This document shows, one piece after another, positions 41,948 to 53,400 of a stretch of DNA of 64,000 nucleotides (its first letter is position 1; the number at the start of each line of letters is the position of its first letter). Below the pieces are notes generated by a model, which was not told the origin of the DNA, made no database searches, and worked only from the letters and a program-made list of their open reading frames with translations. Both the position numbers and the translations under genes were made by a program. This stretch comes from Stieleria mannarensis (GTDB taxonomy: Bacteria > Planctomycetota > Planctomycetia > Pirellulales > Pirellulaceae): assembly GCF_014154935.1 (NCBI RefSeq), contig NZ_JACEHH010000022.1, positions 62,001 through 126,000 of the forward strand, written 5' to 3'.

Positions 41948-43660
41948 TTAAGCGTCCCCCCGTGCGAGGCGGGGTCGGTTCTTCGGAATCGGCCTCGCCT
42001 TTTTTTGTGCCGTCCACGCCGTCATCGCCAACACGGCCAACAAACTCGCCAACGCCGCGTAAACCGGTTGTCGCCACGCCCCCAGTGCTTGCACCAGCAA
42101 CATCACCAGCGGCCCATCCAAGATGATCGCGACCGCCCAGCCACACCAGGCGGCCAGGGCCACCCGCGCCGACACGATGCGAACCAACGCATAGGCCACA
42201 CTCGGCAAGACCAGCAGATACGCGCCACCGGGCAGCACCACAGCGAGCACCATCCCCAGCGCCGCGGTCACCCACCAGATCCAGTCGCTGACGACGTCCG
42301 CTTCGTCGACTTCGGTCCGCTGGGCAAACCGTTCCAACAGCGCGGTCACGACCAGGAACGAGGCGGCGATCGTCACCAAGCCCGCCGGCAAATCGATCGG
42401 CGTGTACTTCAACACCGAAAACGGCGTGGTCCGCAAACCGAGTTGAATCACGACGCCGACCAATAATCCCGCGGCGATCGACAGCACGATGACCAGGCCG
42501 TGCCGCGGTAACCGTCGCAGCCGTTCCAGCGAACCTCCACGCAGGCACACCACCCCCATCAACGCCACGGCCACAAACGCAATCCCTTTCTGGATGCCTT
42601 CGCCGAAGTGCACCACGGTCCAGCCATACAGATCAAAGAACACGGCGTTGCCATGCGCCGGTTCTTCGACCGAGGCGTTCAACCGGCGCGTCGTCGGACC
42701 GTCCAAGCGGTCGAGGGCTCGGTGCATCGAAAACAACTGCGCCCCCATGTGCTGCAGCGTCCGATCGCTCAGGTTCTGCGGCGTGTCTTCGGGGCGGTGA
42801 TAACGATGGGCACCGCCGATGGCGGCGTAGTTGAATCCGGACAGCCCCAGTTTGCCGTGCCAGGCATTGAAATCGGTCGCATTGGGCAGCGACCGATAGA
42901 TCGTGACGGCCAGTGACGACGTGATCTTGGGTCGCGCCATGTCGTCAATCACGGCCGAAACCCAGCCGCGGTTGTTGAGGTGCGTTTCAAACATCGCGAT
43001 CCCGCCGCGGGTGCCGCGGGCATCGAAGTTCAACACGAACGCGGGGCGGGGAAAGGGCAACGATTCCTGGGCAACGATCGCGTAGGCGCCCAGCAGCCCG
43101 AATTCTTCTCCATCGGTGAACAGATAATGGGTGGTGCGAACCGGCCGGGACGTCGACAGATAGCCAATGTGTTCGACCAACGCGACAACGGCCGACCCCG
43201 CATCGCCGGCACCGGGACCCCAACGACAGGAATCGTGGTGTGTGGCGACCAAGATCGGTGCCAAGGAGGGATCGGATCCTTCCACGGTGACCCACAGATT
43301 CTTCAGCACCGTACCGGGCGGCAACAAATCGACGCGGCCGCCCGGATGACGATCCTGACGCTGCGGATCAAAGGGGATCTCGATCCGCCGCATTTGAACG
43401 TCATAGCCACGCAGCGTCTTTTCCAGACGTCGCAAAAAGGCTTCGCCCGATGCAGTCCCCGTCGTGTGTTTTTGCGGGGGATCGCCCAGCAGTTCAACCA
43501 GCGTCGCACGCATCCGGGCCGCCGACGGTTGGTCGGCCGGGACGTCGATCGCCAGCGGCGCCGGGCCGCGGTATTCCAGCCAGCCCAGCGTGATGGAAAC
43601 GACCAACGTCAACGTCGCAACCACGATTCGTTTGCCGAACTTCGACATGTCACCCGCCAA
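41948..43660 (-). CDS. M28-family zinc metallopeptidase with polytopic C-terminal membrane domain
   Basis: A 570-residue protein. One N-terminal hydrophobic anchor (about 11-27) leads into an exported M28 aminopeptidase domain (about 45-330). Zinc and catalytic residues are visible: ATHHDSCRWG (His), GAGDAGSAVVALVEH (bridging Asp), TDGEEFGLLGA (Glu-Glu), NFDARGTRG (Asp) and YHRPEDTPQNL (His). From about 345 to the end come about seven membrane helices (for example IAFVAVALMGVVCLRG, HGLVIVLSIAAGLLVGVVI). The order peptidase then polytopic domain resembles ER metallopeptidase-1-type M28 members. A start at Met 5 (MSKFGK) is equally possible. The C-terminal Lys/Arg-rich tail is encoded over a terminator acting on the opposite strand. 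Confidence 0.88.
   Translation of the reverse strand: MAGDMSKFGKRIVVATLTLVVSITLGWLEYRGPAPLAIDVPADQPSAARMRATLVELLGDPPQKHTTGTASGEAFLRRLEKTLRGYDVQMRRIEIPFDPQRQDRHPGGRVDLLPPGTVLKNLWVTVEGSDPSLAPILVATHHDSCRWGPGAGDAGSAVVALVEHIGYLSTSRPVRTTHYLFTDGEEFGLLGAYAIVAQESLPFPRPAFVLNFDARGTRGGIAMFETHLNNRGWVSAVIDDMARPKITSSLAVTIYRSLPNATDFNAWHGKLGLSGFNYAAIGGAHRYHRPEDTPQNLSDRTLQHMGAQLFSMHRALDRLDGPTTRRLNASVEEPAHGNAVFFDLYGWTVVHFGEGIQKGIAFVAVALMGVVCLRGGSLERLRRLPRHGLVIVLSIAAGLLVGVVIQLGLRTTPFSVLKYTPIDLPAGLVTIAASFLVVTALLERFAQRTEVDEADVVSDWIWWVTAALGMVLAVVLPGGAYLLVLPSVAYALVRIVSARVALAAWCGWAVAIILDGPLVMLLVQALGAWRQPVYAALASLLAVLAMTAWTAQKKARPIPKNRPRLARGDA
41964..42006 (+). terminator. Intrinsic terminator with UUCG tetraloop, inside the convergent gene
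   Basis: Outer stem GCGAGGC (41964-41970) / GCCTCGC (41992-41998); inner stem CGGTTC / GAATCG closed by loop TTCG (41976-41991); a 5-base bulge GGGGT lies between the two stems. A T-run at 42000-42006 follows. It would end plus-strand transcripts from the isomerase-like gene, yet it lies in the last 20 codons of the minus-strand peptidase gene. Confidence 0.72.
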
Positions 43661-43723
43661 ACTCGATTCTCCGTTGTTCCGATGTCCAAACCTGATTGGA
43701 AGCTATCCTAGCGGGAAGCAACA

Positions 43724-43743
43724 GCCAGCGGGAAGCGTCAGCG
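43724..43743 (+). repeat. Partial copy of the 26-bp dispersed repeat
   Basis: GCCAGCGGGAAGCGTCAGCG is the complement of the core of 22759-22784. Here it is in opposite orientation to the flanking minus-strand genes, unlike the other two copies. Confidence 0.5.
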
Positions 43744-43804
43744 GGAGGTCAGCGGATCTACTCCACCCCCCCGACGCCGCCCACTGGCTGACGGCCCGAC
43801 GGTT

Positions 43805-43886
43805 GCGTGAGCCGACGGCGCTAGCCGCGGGCCTAGCGGTTCCAGCATTGCCGTTGGAGGCCTGTGGCTAGCGTCATCGGCTCACG
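43805..43886. repeat. Long imperfect inverted repeat (CGTGAGCCGA family)
   Basis: The left arm 43805-43834 begins GCGTGAGCCGACGGCGCTAG. The right arm 43858-43886 ends ATCGGCTCACG. They pair over about 29 bp with a few mismatches; the spacer is 23 bp. It lies 56 bp after the stop of the DUF3592 gene (minus). A possible decayed piece with GGCGTGAGCC is seen near 21241-21260. Confidence 0.7.
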
Positions 43887-43941
43887 ATTGTTTCGGTTGC
43901 GATTCAATCGACAGCTCGCTGACGCCACGTGCTGGCTCCAA

Positions 43942-46719
43942 TCACACATCGACATTCGCCTGATAACGCTGCACGATCCGGACGATCCAGAACAGCAGGA
44001 TCGCGGCGAGGGCCAGGGAGATCCTGACTCGTGTTCCACCGTCGACGTTTTGCCACAGACGCAGCACGTCGGTCAACCGTGCCTGGCCTGGGTAACCGAC
44101 GGCATTAAAACGGTCCGCCAGCGGTTCTGCCAAATGGATCGGAACGTCCAGGTGCGGCGCGATCTCTTCGGCCAACAATCGCACGCGCTGTTGCGAGGGC
44201 ATCTCCGGAGTCGCCAACCCGCGGATTTCGTCTGCTTCGTCCGCTTCCAATAGGACCACCGTCCGTCCGAGCAATTGTGCTTCCATTCGGAATAACGAAT
44301 ACTTGCGTTTGGCCCCAGGACGTTTGACCTCGCGCAGATTTAGCCGCCGAATCTCTTGGAAACTGTAGCTCTGTTCGCGGTGTAGACCACGAACGGTCAA
44401 CCGTTGTTTTTTCCAATCCAACTCGATTTCGCGCGGCGCGAACGCGGCGGCAAGTTTCAAGTAGGTCCAAGCGGTGGCCAACAAGATCAACGTGGCGATC
44501 CAATACAAAAGGCCACCGCCGAGTGCCATCAGGTCGGTCACCACGAAATGCCAGCGTCGTGAACCCATCATGTCGATCGGAATCAACACGATCGCTCCCA
44601 GGATCGGGATTGCAAACGGCACGACGAACAGGAAAACGATCCCGTATCCAAAGCCACTGACAAGCGAATTGATAAGGTTTTGTCTCGGATCCAGTGTCGT
44701 ATTTCGGTACCGAATCATTCTGCCCGGATCCCACACGTCGAAATCGATCAGTCCAAATTCGGCGCGAACCGCCGACGAACTCGCGCGAGAGACGTGTTCC
44801 ATGCGTTCCACGATTTCATCGGCGATTTCCGGCATCACGGCACCGGCGTCGTCCGTTTCCAGGATCGCGTCCCGTTGTTTCAGCCCCTCGTGCACGCGCC
44901 CAGCCTGCAGCTTCATTTCATCGAGTGCGTCTTCCCTCACCTGTTGTTGGGATCGAACCAATCCGCGAGAGATCTCCAGGACGGCCTTGTCCGGATCCGA
45001 CTGGGTGACCGCGGGCGGATCGGGGAAGGCGAGAAACTGGCGGACGGATCCGGCGATCCAGGCGAGTTCACGATTGGTGAACGACTGGAAATAAGAGTGT
45101 GACATGCCATTGACGGTGATGACCGCCAACTCCTCGATCGGCAACCCCTCGCGTTCTTTCCCACTCGGGACGACACAGACGGTCAGCACCTCGCCGATCG
45201 ACCATTGACGGCGTTTGGATCGTAGCAAGCCCCGCACCGTCACGGTCAATCGGTTTTGGGTCACGTCGATGGCCCCCTGCCTTGCCCACTGGCGGATCGC
45301 ATGGACCAGCACGACCAAGGGAATCAGGCTCAGCACCGCCACGAAAATCCGCGGTCCGGGTTCGGGGTCGCGAAACGCAGCGGGGGAGATCATGGCAATG
45401 AACCCGCCGATCAGAACCGCAAAGCCGAACCCTTGCAGGTCGGTAAACTGAAACTGTCGCGGCAGGTTCACACGAAGTGCGTCGTCGGATTGCTGGATCG
45501 AAACCTTCGTCTTGGGCGGCTTGGAAATCGGGGACCATTCGCTGGGCGCTTTGATGTCGACGGAGTCCTCCGCGTGTGGCTGGTCGCTGGAACGCGTTGC
45601 CTGGACATCTGCTGGCCGAACCACATCGGCGATCTCGATCTCGGAGACGAATCGGGGCGGTCGATACTGGCCATGGCTGTCAAACCCGACCCAACGCAGC
45701 GGTCGGCCCAGGCTGACCGCGACCGCCCCGGCAGGCCGCAGCGCGTGGCAGAACGCTCGGTCGGGATCGCGGAAACCCGATCCACTGAGCAAACGGATCC
45801 GTCGCGCACCGACGATCGCGTCCAGCCAGACGTCCCAGGCTTCGTAGCTTCGTGAATTCTTGCCGCCGGTCCAACGGACTTCACGAAGCCCGCCCAGACG
45901 CAGTTCGTCGATCGCCGACAGCGGGATCGACTCGGTTTCGCCTTCGGTGCCAGCGGTCAACGTTTGTTTGAGCCAGTCGATGCAAACCAGGTAGGCGGGT
46001 TTACGCGACAACAGTCCGCCCTCGTGACGCTTGAGCTCCACACGCTGCCCCGGTCGCCAGTGGACGACTTCGATTTCGGACGCGTTCAGCAACGACCCCG
46101 AGTGCGACGTGCCGGCGTCGTCCTGTTCAGACGATTCCTGTTGCAGTCGCTCGAACACGTCGGCGGTGAACACTACCGGAGTGGTCCCCCAGCGATCCAG
46201 GTCGTCACTTTCGACGCGTTCACGGGTCGATTGAAACAGCTTGGGGAACTTGATCGGGACGAACGCGACCGACGCGAGGATCAAACCGAACACGGCGATC
46301 ACCAGGATTTCGGTCGCGTCGATGATCAAAGCGGATCGGCCGGGATTGTCCGGTTGGTAGTAGACCTTGACCGACTTGCCGACCGGATAACCGTCGCGAA
46401 TCGTCTCGGCCGCCGCCTCGGTTTCGCCGCCCATCGTTTCGCTGGCAACGGACATACCGCCGATTCCGGAATACAGATAGACGTCGTCATTGGTGTACGT
46501 GACACCATCGACGGTGAATTCATATTCCAGCTGAACGAAGTAATAATCGTTTTCCGGGACGACTTCGCTGTGGCGGATCACGCCTTGGGCCGTCGGCCAC
46601 CGCAATGCGCGCAGCTGCACCACGGCCGATGCGAAACCGGAAACGGCCAGCCAGCTGCCGACAAAGACCAAGCACCACAGCAGCGGTTTGGGGGCGGAAG
46701 ATTCGACCGACAGGCTCAT
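43942..46719 (-). CDS. Large membrane protein with N-terminal DUF3592 domain
   Basis: A 925-residue protein. The N-terminus has a membrane helix (LLWCLVFVGSWLAVSGFASA, about 13-32) followed by a DUF3592-type domain: RWPTAQGVIRHSEV, QLEYEFTVDGVTYTNDDVYL, YPVGKSVKVYYQPDNPGRSA and then a second helix (about 136-155). The remaining 750 residues alternate soluble parts with several helices: a pair near 425-470, more near 685-775, and one at the C-terminus (ISLALAAILLFWIVRIV). No catalytic motif is recognised. DUF3592 proteins are of unknown function. The gene is flanked by palindromic repeats on both sides and is not obviously in an operon. Confidence 0.8.
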   Translation of the reverse strand: MSLSVESSAPKPLLWCLVFVGSWLAVSGFASAVVQLRALRWPTAQGVIRHSEVVPENDYYFVQLEYEFTVDGVTYTNDDVYLYSGIGGMSVASETMGGETEAAAETIRDGYPVGKSVKVYYQPDNPGRSALIIDATEILVIAVFGLILASVAFVPIKFPKLFQSTRERVESDDLDRWGTTPVVFTADVFERLQQESSEQDDAGTSHSGSLLNASEIEVVHWRPGQRVELKRHEGGLLSRKPAYLVCIDWLKQTLTAGTEGETESIPLSAIDELRLGGLREVRWTGGKNSRSYEAWDVWLDAIVGARRIRLLSGSGFRDPDRAFCHALRPAGAVAVSLGRPLRWVGFDSHGQYRPPRFVSEIEIADVVRPADVQATRSSDQPHAEDSVDIKAPSEWSPISKPPKTKVSIQQSDDALRVNLPRQFQFTDLQGFGFAVLIGGFIAMISPAAFRDPEPGPRIFVAVLSLIPLVVLVHAIRQWARQGAIDVTQNRLTVTVRGLLRSKRRQWSIGEVLTVCVVPSGKEREGLPIEELAVITVNGMSHSYFQSFTNRELAWIAGSVRQFLAFPDPPAVTQSDPDKAVLEISRGLVRSQQQVREDALDEMKLQAGRVHEGLKQRDAILETDDAGAVMPEIADEIVERMEHVSRASSSAVRAEFGLIDFDVWDPGRMIRYRNTTLDPRQNLINSLVSGFGYGIVFLFVVPFAIPILGAIVLIPIDMMGSRRWHFVVTDLMALGGGLLYWIATLILLATAWTYLKLAAAFAPREIELDWKKQRLTVRGLHREQSYSFQEIRRLNLREVKRPGAKRKYSLFRMEAQLLGRTVVLLEADEADEIRGLATPEMPSQQRVRLLAEEIAPHLDVPIHLAEPLADRFNAVGYPGQARLTDVLRLWQNVDGGTRVRISLALAAILLFWIVRIVQRYQANVDV

Positions 46720-46816
46720 CGCAGCGTCTCCTCAGCGATCGGGATAGCGAGGACTGCCCGCTTTCACCATAGCCGAATCGACGCGCGAGAACCAATCGGA
46801 ACGCGTCACAAGCACT

Positions 46817-46900
46817 CCGCCGCAGCTTGGTTTTCGGGTAGCGGACGAGGCGACGAGTCCATTCGGATTGCGCACTGTGAGGACTCCTTGCGTCGTCCAC
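46817..46900 (-). repeat. 84-bp palindromic intergenic element (copy 2)
   Basis: Same length, strand and arm sequences as 10111-10194; the differences are scattered substitutions. It lies 53 bp after the stop of the small secreted-protein gene and 97 bp before the DUF3592 gene start, both on the minus strand. Confidence 0.8.
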
Positions 46901-46953
46901 GACCGTCTACCCGCGACCGCCCAGAAGGGGCCGTCGTACGAGGGGAAATGCGT

Positions 46954-47256
46954 TTACCGGATGATTGCGCGCAAGGTGTTGGCCACCGGTCGGCCCGGCA
47001 CGCGCACCTCGGTACCGCCATAGGGCGTGTAGAAGTAGTAACGCGGTCGCGGAGCCACGACGGGTGGGAGAGGTGCAACGACGGCCGGGGCAAACACGAC
47101 GGGCGCGGGGTACACGATCGGCGGAACCACGACCGGCCGAGCGACCGTGACGGGGTAGGCGGGGGCGTAAATGTCGATCCCCACGTACTGTGCGTGGGCG
47201 TTGGAGGCAATCGATGCCGACACCAACAGGGCCAAGCCGACGATCCAAGTCTTCAT
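46954..47256 (-). CDS. Small secreted Pro/Val-rich protein
   Basis: A 100-residue exported protein. The signal peptide is MKTWIVGLALLVSASIASNA with cleavage near HAQ. The mature part is rich in Pro, Val, Ala and Tyr (VARPVVVPPIVYPAPVVFAP) and ends with RYYFYTPYGGTEVRVPGRP. No cysteine or catalytic motif is present. ATG 47256 is preferred over 47274 because GGAGAG lies six bases upstream and the signal peptide starts there. Similar short Tyr/Pro/Val-rich proteins occur in planctomycetes with unknown role, perhaps as wall or surface components. The giant-protein gene is divergent, 230 bp away. Confidence 0.75.
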   Translation of the reverse strand: MKTWIVGLALLVSASIASNAHAQYVGIDIYAPAYPVTVARPVVVPPIVYPAPVVFAPAVVAPLPPVVAPRPRYYFYTPYGGTEVRVPGRPVANTLRAIIR

Positions 47257-47486
47257 CCGGGTCTCTCCAATCAAGTTGTTTCTAACAGGGGGCCGATCGT
47301 TGCGTCGCAGTCCAAACGCTGGGCGCGGACGCGTCCGGTCACATTTTCCGCCGTCTGATGTTGCAGATCAAGCTGGCTTTCGTCGCTTTCAATAAGTGGT
47401 GGAGACGACCGCTGGGCCGCCCCGTTGATGCCCGTTGAATGCGTTCCGCGGCGGATGATTAACCCTTGCACAAAGATTCAGGTAAA

Positions 47487-50400
47487 ATGAGCGTCTCAAA
47501 CGATCGCGCTGATGAACTTGCAACCTGGGGATTGGCGATGAGAAATCGAGTTTGGGGGCAAGGTCGACCGGGGCGGGCACAATCGCGTCGCGACCGGTTG
47601 GCGATCGAAACGCTGGAGAAGCGTCAACTGTTGGCCGCCGCGGTGTTGGAAACGTCGCTGCTGAAGGACTTGAACCCGCAGGCACCGGCTTCGGGTGCGG
47701 AGCAGTTTGTCGCTGTCGGCGATCGCCTGTTTTTCGTCGCCGACGATGGACTGCACGGTCAAGAACTGTTCGTCATCGATGGCGACGGTCCCGGCGAATT
47801 GGTCAAAGACATCGGTCCCGGCCAACAGGACGGCGAAATCGGTCATCTGACGGCGGTCGGCGAGACGCTCTTTTTTACGGCCTACTCTGAAACCCTCGGC
47901 GAAGAACTTTGGAAAAGCGATGGGACCGAGGCCGGGACCGTGCTGGTCCGCGATATCAATCCGAACGTGGCCACGTATGAATACGACGGGGTGACCTACA
48001 CCTACGGCGATTCGTCGTATCCGTCTCGGCTGACCGCCGCAGGCGACAAGTTGTTCTTCGTCGCCGACGATGGGACGCACGGGAACGAGTTGTGGATCAG
48101 CGACGGCAGCGAATCCGGCACCGTCCTGGTAGCCGATCTGGCCGCCGGCGAGGCAGGTTCCGCCCCAGATCAATTGACCTTTGCCGCGGCGATCGAGCAA
48201 GGAGCTTTGTTCTTCAGCGCCCAGACACCGAACCTGGGGCGGGAACTCTGGAAATCCGATTTGCAAGGCGTCACCACTCTGGTTGCCAACGTGTTTCCGG
48301 AAACAAACACCGACGGCACGCCCGTGTTTGTCGAGCGGACCGACGGCGACAACAAGCCGGTGATTCGCAACGCCAGCGGGAAACCGATCGTCGGTCAGCT
48401 CGATGCGGGCGACAACTGGGGCTTTTTCGAAGCCGACGGGACGCGGGTCGAACCCTCTGACTTCGGTCCGTTTTCTTCCAACCCGCAAAACCTGGTCGTC
48501 TTCGACGGCTTGCTTTTCTTCTCCGCCGATGGCGTCTCGCCGGGCTCCGGTGCCGTCGGCCGAGAACTGTGGGCGAGCGATGGCACCGCAGCCGGAACGA
48601 TGGTCGTCAGCGATTTAGCCGATGGGGAACACGTTATCACGGCGACCGACGTGACGGGTGCGAGTGTCAACATCCGCCGCCCGATGAGTTCGTCACCGGG
48701 AGGGCTGGTCAGTGCGAACAATCGGCTGCTTTTTGCCGCGACGGCAGATCCGGCCAGCGGACGTGAACTGTACTCACGTGGCCCATCGGGAACCCCCGGG
48801 GCCGACACGGTCGAGTTGGTCAAAGACATTTTCCCAGGCGCCGACTCGTCGTCGCCGTCGCAGATGACGGCGGTCGGCGATCGTGTCTTTTTCACAGCGG
48901 ATTCGTCCGACGGTGTCGAGCTGTGGTCCAGTGACGGCACGACCGGTTCAACGGTGCTTGTTCGAGACATCGCTCCCGGCGTCACCGATTCCGATCCGAT
49001 GGATCTGACGGCGCTGGGCGAGTCATTGTTCTTTACCGCAGAGGACGGTGCGGTCGGGCGGGAGGTTTGGAAAAGTGACGGAACGACCGAGGGCACGAGA
49101 ATCGTCAAAGAGATTCGTCCTGGCGGCCCGCATTCGCACAGCCTGGCACAGCAGTTGACGGCCTTTGGCAACCACATCTATTTCGGCGCGAGTGATTTCT
49201 TTCGCGGCTTTGATGTTTGGCGTACCGATGGCACTGACGCGGGAACTGAATTTGTCGGGGTGCAGACGACGGCCAGCATTTCCTCGGAACCGAAACACTT
49301 GACCCGCGTGGGATCCAAGCTGTTCTTTGTCGCCAAGTCCCCGGAGGTTGGCGAAGAACTGTGGGTGTCCGATGGCAACGCGTTCGACACCCGTGTCGTC
49401 AAGGATATCAATCCAGCGTTTGTCGGCAATGTTCCCCAAGGGGCGGCGGTCAGCGATCTGGTCGAGTTCAACGGTTTGCTGTACTTCGCGGCGTTTGATG
49501 GAGCCGAATCACGGCTTTGGAAAACCGATGGCTCCACGGAAGGCACAACTTATGCAACGCTCGGAATCGGTGGTGATCCGATTCCGGGCCCCAATGCGCC
49601 GAGCGACTTGATCAAGATCGGCGACACATTGTTCTTCACCGCCGACGAACCGGGCAGTGGACGCGAGGTCTGGGCGCTCCAGGCAGCGACGGGCCAAGCC
49701 ACCTTGCTGAAAGACATCGACCCCACGGCCGATCTGTCCTCCCAACCTTTGGAACTGACTCCCTACGGCGACCGATTGTACTTCAGCGCCTACAGCCCCG
49801 AAACCGGGCGCGAGCTTTGGAGCAGCGATGGAACGCCCGAAGGCACGGTGCTGCGCGCCGATCTTTATCCCGGCAGTGCGTTTCCGTTTTCTTCCCATCC
49901 GGAGCAGCTGGTTGTTTCCGGTGACAAGCTGTTCTTTCTCGCCGAGGATCCGGACCACGGGGTGGAGTTGTGGGTGATCGACAGTGAATCAGACGATCCG
50001 CGATTGGTCGCCGACTTGGATGAAGGCACGAATAGTTCGTGGATCACATCGCTGACGCCTTTCGACGATGGCGTGGTGTTTCGCCGTGACGATAACTTCA
50101 ACGGCGTCGTCGGCACCAACATCGGCAATGAACTTTGGATCAGCGACGGATCGGCCGCCGGAACACGCCCGGTCGTCGATTTGGAAACGGGGACGGATGG
50201 ATCACGCTGCTTCGGCGATTATCTCGACAACGGCATCATTGAGTTTGCGGACCAAATCGTCTTCCGCGCCAATGACTTGGAACACGGCTGCGAATTGTTC
50301 ATCAGCGATGGGACGGCCGCCGGGACGGACTTGTTGGAGGATCTGTTTGGAGACTCGCCGATCGTCATCGGGGAAGAAGGTCGGTCGTCAGATCCCGATG

Positions 50401-53400
50401 ATTTTTATGTGATCGGAGACGCCCTGTATTTCCAGGCGACCGATCAGAACGGCCGCGACCTGTGGCGTTTGGACCTGGACGGGACACTGCAACGGGCGAC
50501 GTTCGATTACGACTTAAATTCCCGCCCGGCGGAATTGACGATCGCCGGTTCGAACCTGTTCATGATCGGCAACGATGGCGTCCAGGGACGCGAGATCTTC
50601 CAGTTGCCGTTGGAACATCCACTGACCCCTGCGGTCATGGAGGTTTTGGCCAAGGACATCGCCTATGAAGATTGGGTCGCGGGGCAAACCGTTTCCTTCT
50701 CCGACCTGGGCTATGGCCAAGTCTCCACCGTCGAGTTCACTGTCGACACCGTGTTCGGGGATCCGGTCACGGGATTCGACGCCGTGGGATTGGTCAGCAC
50801 TTCGGTCGATCCGGTTCTTGCGATCCGCGGCTCGGTCGATTTCTTGACCGATTGGTTCGACGATTTTCATCCCGACGGTGTCGGCACCGCACAATTCCTG
50901 GCAGCCTATGACACGGTCGCCGCGTGGCTGAACGCGATTTCCGCATCGCATGGCCGACCTTCGATTGTCGGACACAGTCTTGGCGGGGGACTGACGCAGC
51001 TGATGGCCGCGCGATACACGGGGGACGGAGGTGACCTGGGCCGCGTCGTCACCTTCAACGCGCCGGGGATCAACGCCGACTATGCCGTAATGTTCGATGC
51101 CCAGCGGACCGAGCAGGTGTTGCACTTCGTCACCAATGGCGACCCGGTCAGCCTGGCGGGCGATGCCTTTCTCGCCGGCGATTGGGTTCGATCGACGTTT
51201 TCCGCGGTCGATCTGTCCAAGAACCACACGCACCCGGTGCTGGTCCCGTTCACGTACACCGGCGACGCACGCACCGAGACTCGGGATCGGTTCGACGATA
51301 CGCGATTCGAGTTCTTTGACGACACCGAATGGTTGAATCACCCGTTGTATTTTCACGATGATGTCAACTATTTGACTTGGTTGTCGGTGATGTACGCCGT
51401 CGCCAATGCCAGCGACACGTTGCGTCCCTACCGACACTTGCCGGCTTCGCTGCTGTTCCGCAGCACGACGGAGGCTCAGCGACAAACGATCGGTCAGGTT
51501 TGGCATGACTTTCAAACGCCCGTTTTGGCGACGATCGGGCCGACACCCTGCGATCCGGAACTGGAACCGTTCACACTTTCGGACCTGGATATCAACGTGC
51601 TGGGCGTGTTTGACGTCGAAGCGACAGACATGATGGCCAGTTGCCAGCTTTCGCCCGATCCGAGCGTCTGGCTGCAAGGCGAAGTGCGTTTGCCCGATTT
51701 CTTTAACGTCACGGCCAACTTCACCGACGAAAACCGAATCGAGCTTGCCAACGGCCGAATCGATCTGGTTGGAAGCGTGACCGCCGAAGACATCCGGATC
51801 CTGCCGGGCGTCTTGACGGTCAAACAGGCCGGGATCGGTTTCGATACGATCGCAAACACCTTGGATGCCGGGGCACGACTTGACATCAAGCCGTGGGGAA
51901 TCGAATTGGGGGTCGACCTGGGATTCCTGAACAACCAATGGAATAGCATCGAAATCGTGGCGGACGGATTGGGGATTCCGGTGCCGGTGTTGCCCGCTGC
52001 ATTTTTGCAACGCGTCTCCGGCAGCGTCGATCATTTTGCCCCCAGCGATCCGATGCCGATCACGTTCGGCGGCGCGATCGGGATGACGCTTGGTCCCGAA
52101 GTCAGTGTCGACTTGCCGGACTGGGCCGGCGGCCCGGTGGAAGCCAAACTGCTCGGGTTCGATGGATCGGCGTCGTTCAACAGCCGACAATTGACCGTCG
52201 GCGCGGACTTGTCAATCGTCAACGGCCTGGCGATCGTCGATGGAACGACCACCTGGGATTGGGGCGACGGCACGCTGCAAGCCAGCGGCGGATTCAATGT
52301 GCTGAACGGCACCATCCTGTCCGACGACGCAAGTTTTACAGCGGATGTCGACGAAAACAGCGGATTGAACCTCAATGCCTCCGCCAGCGCCACCTTCACC
52401 GTTCCGGAAGCGTTTCCGGTGATCGGCGGGACCGAAGCGTTTGCAGGTCAATTTTTCTTGCAATTCACCGATGATGGAGATTTCTCCAACGATTCAACGG
52501 GCGCCTATGCCAGCTTTCCGCTGCCCTTGATCGGCGATGTCGGTTTGGGGTTTCGCGTTTGGCTCAACGGCGGAATCGGGTTGATCGGTGCCCAGGAAAT
52601 CGCGGAACTGATCGACGGCGGCGAAGGCGAATCGCTGGCCCAAACGACGCCGCTTTCGCATCGGGTGATGGTCGAAACGGGTACCGCATGGACGTTGTTT
52701 TCCGCTCAGTGGGACAACGCAAGCGACTCCGAAATCGTGCTGACATCTCCCTCCGGACAGACGTTGACCGAAGCCGACATCGCCGCGGCGCCTGGAATGT
52801 CGATCGTGGATGACCTGTCAAATCGGAAGCGACGTGTGGTGGTCGTATCCCAGCCCCAGTCGGGCGTTTGGTCTCTGTCGGTCGACGGCATTGGCAACAC
52901 CGGTCCGGTGGAGTTCTTTGTCGGCTCCAGCAACAATGCGCCCGTCGGTGAGATCACCCAAGTTGTCGGCGGCGGATTCGGCCAAGGGGTTTCCATTTCC
53001 TACGACGCATTGGACACGGATAACGACGCGTCGATTGCGTTCTACTACGATTCCGACTCCGACGGGCTGGACGGCATCTTGATTCAATCCGGGATCGCGG
53101 AAACCGACGGAAACGGTCAGCTGACTTGGAACACCGATGGAGTTCCCGACGGTCAGTATTTCGTGTACATGACGATCGACGACGGAATCAACGCCCCCGT
53201 CTCCGTGTACTCCTCGGAATCCGTGACGGTGGCGCATCGACGGATCGATGGCCGAGTCTTCAACGACGCCAATGCAAACGCCGTCTGGGATGCCGGCGAA
53301 TTGCCGGCCGCTGACGTCGCCGTCTTCGTCGACGCCAACGGCAACGGAACGCTGGACGATGACGAACCTTTTTCGATCACACGGCCGGATGGACGATACC

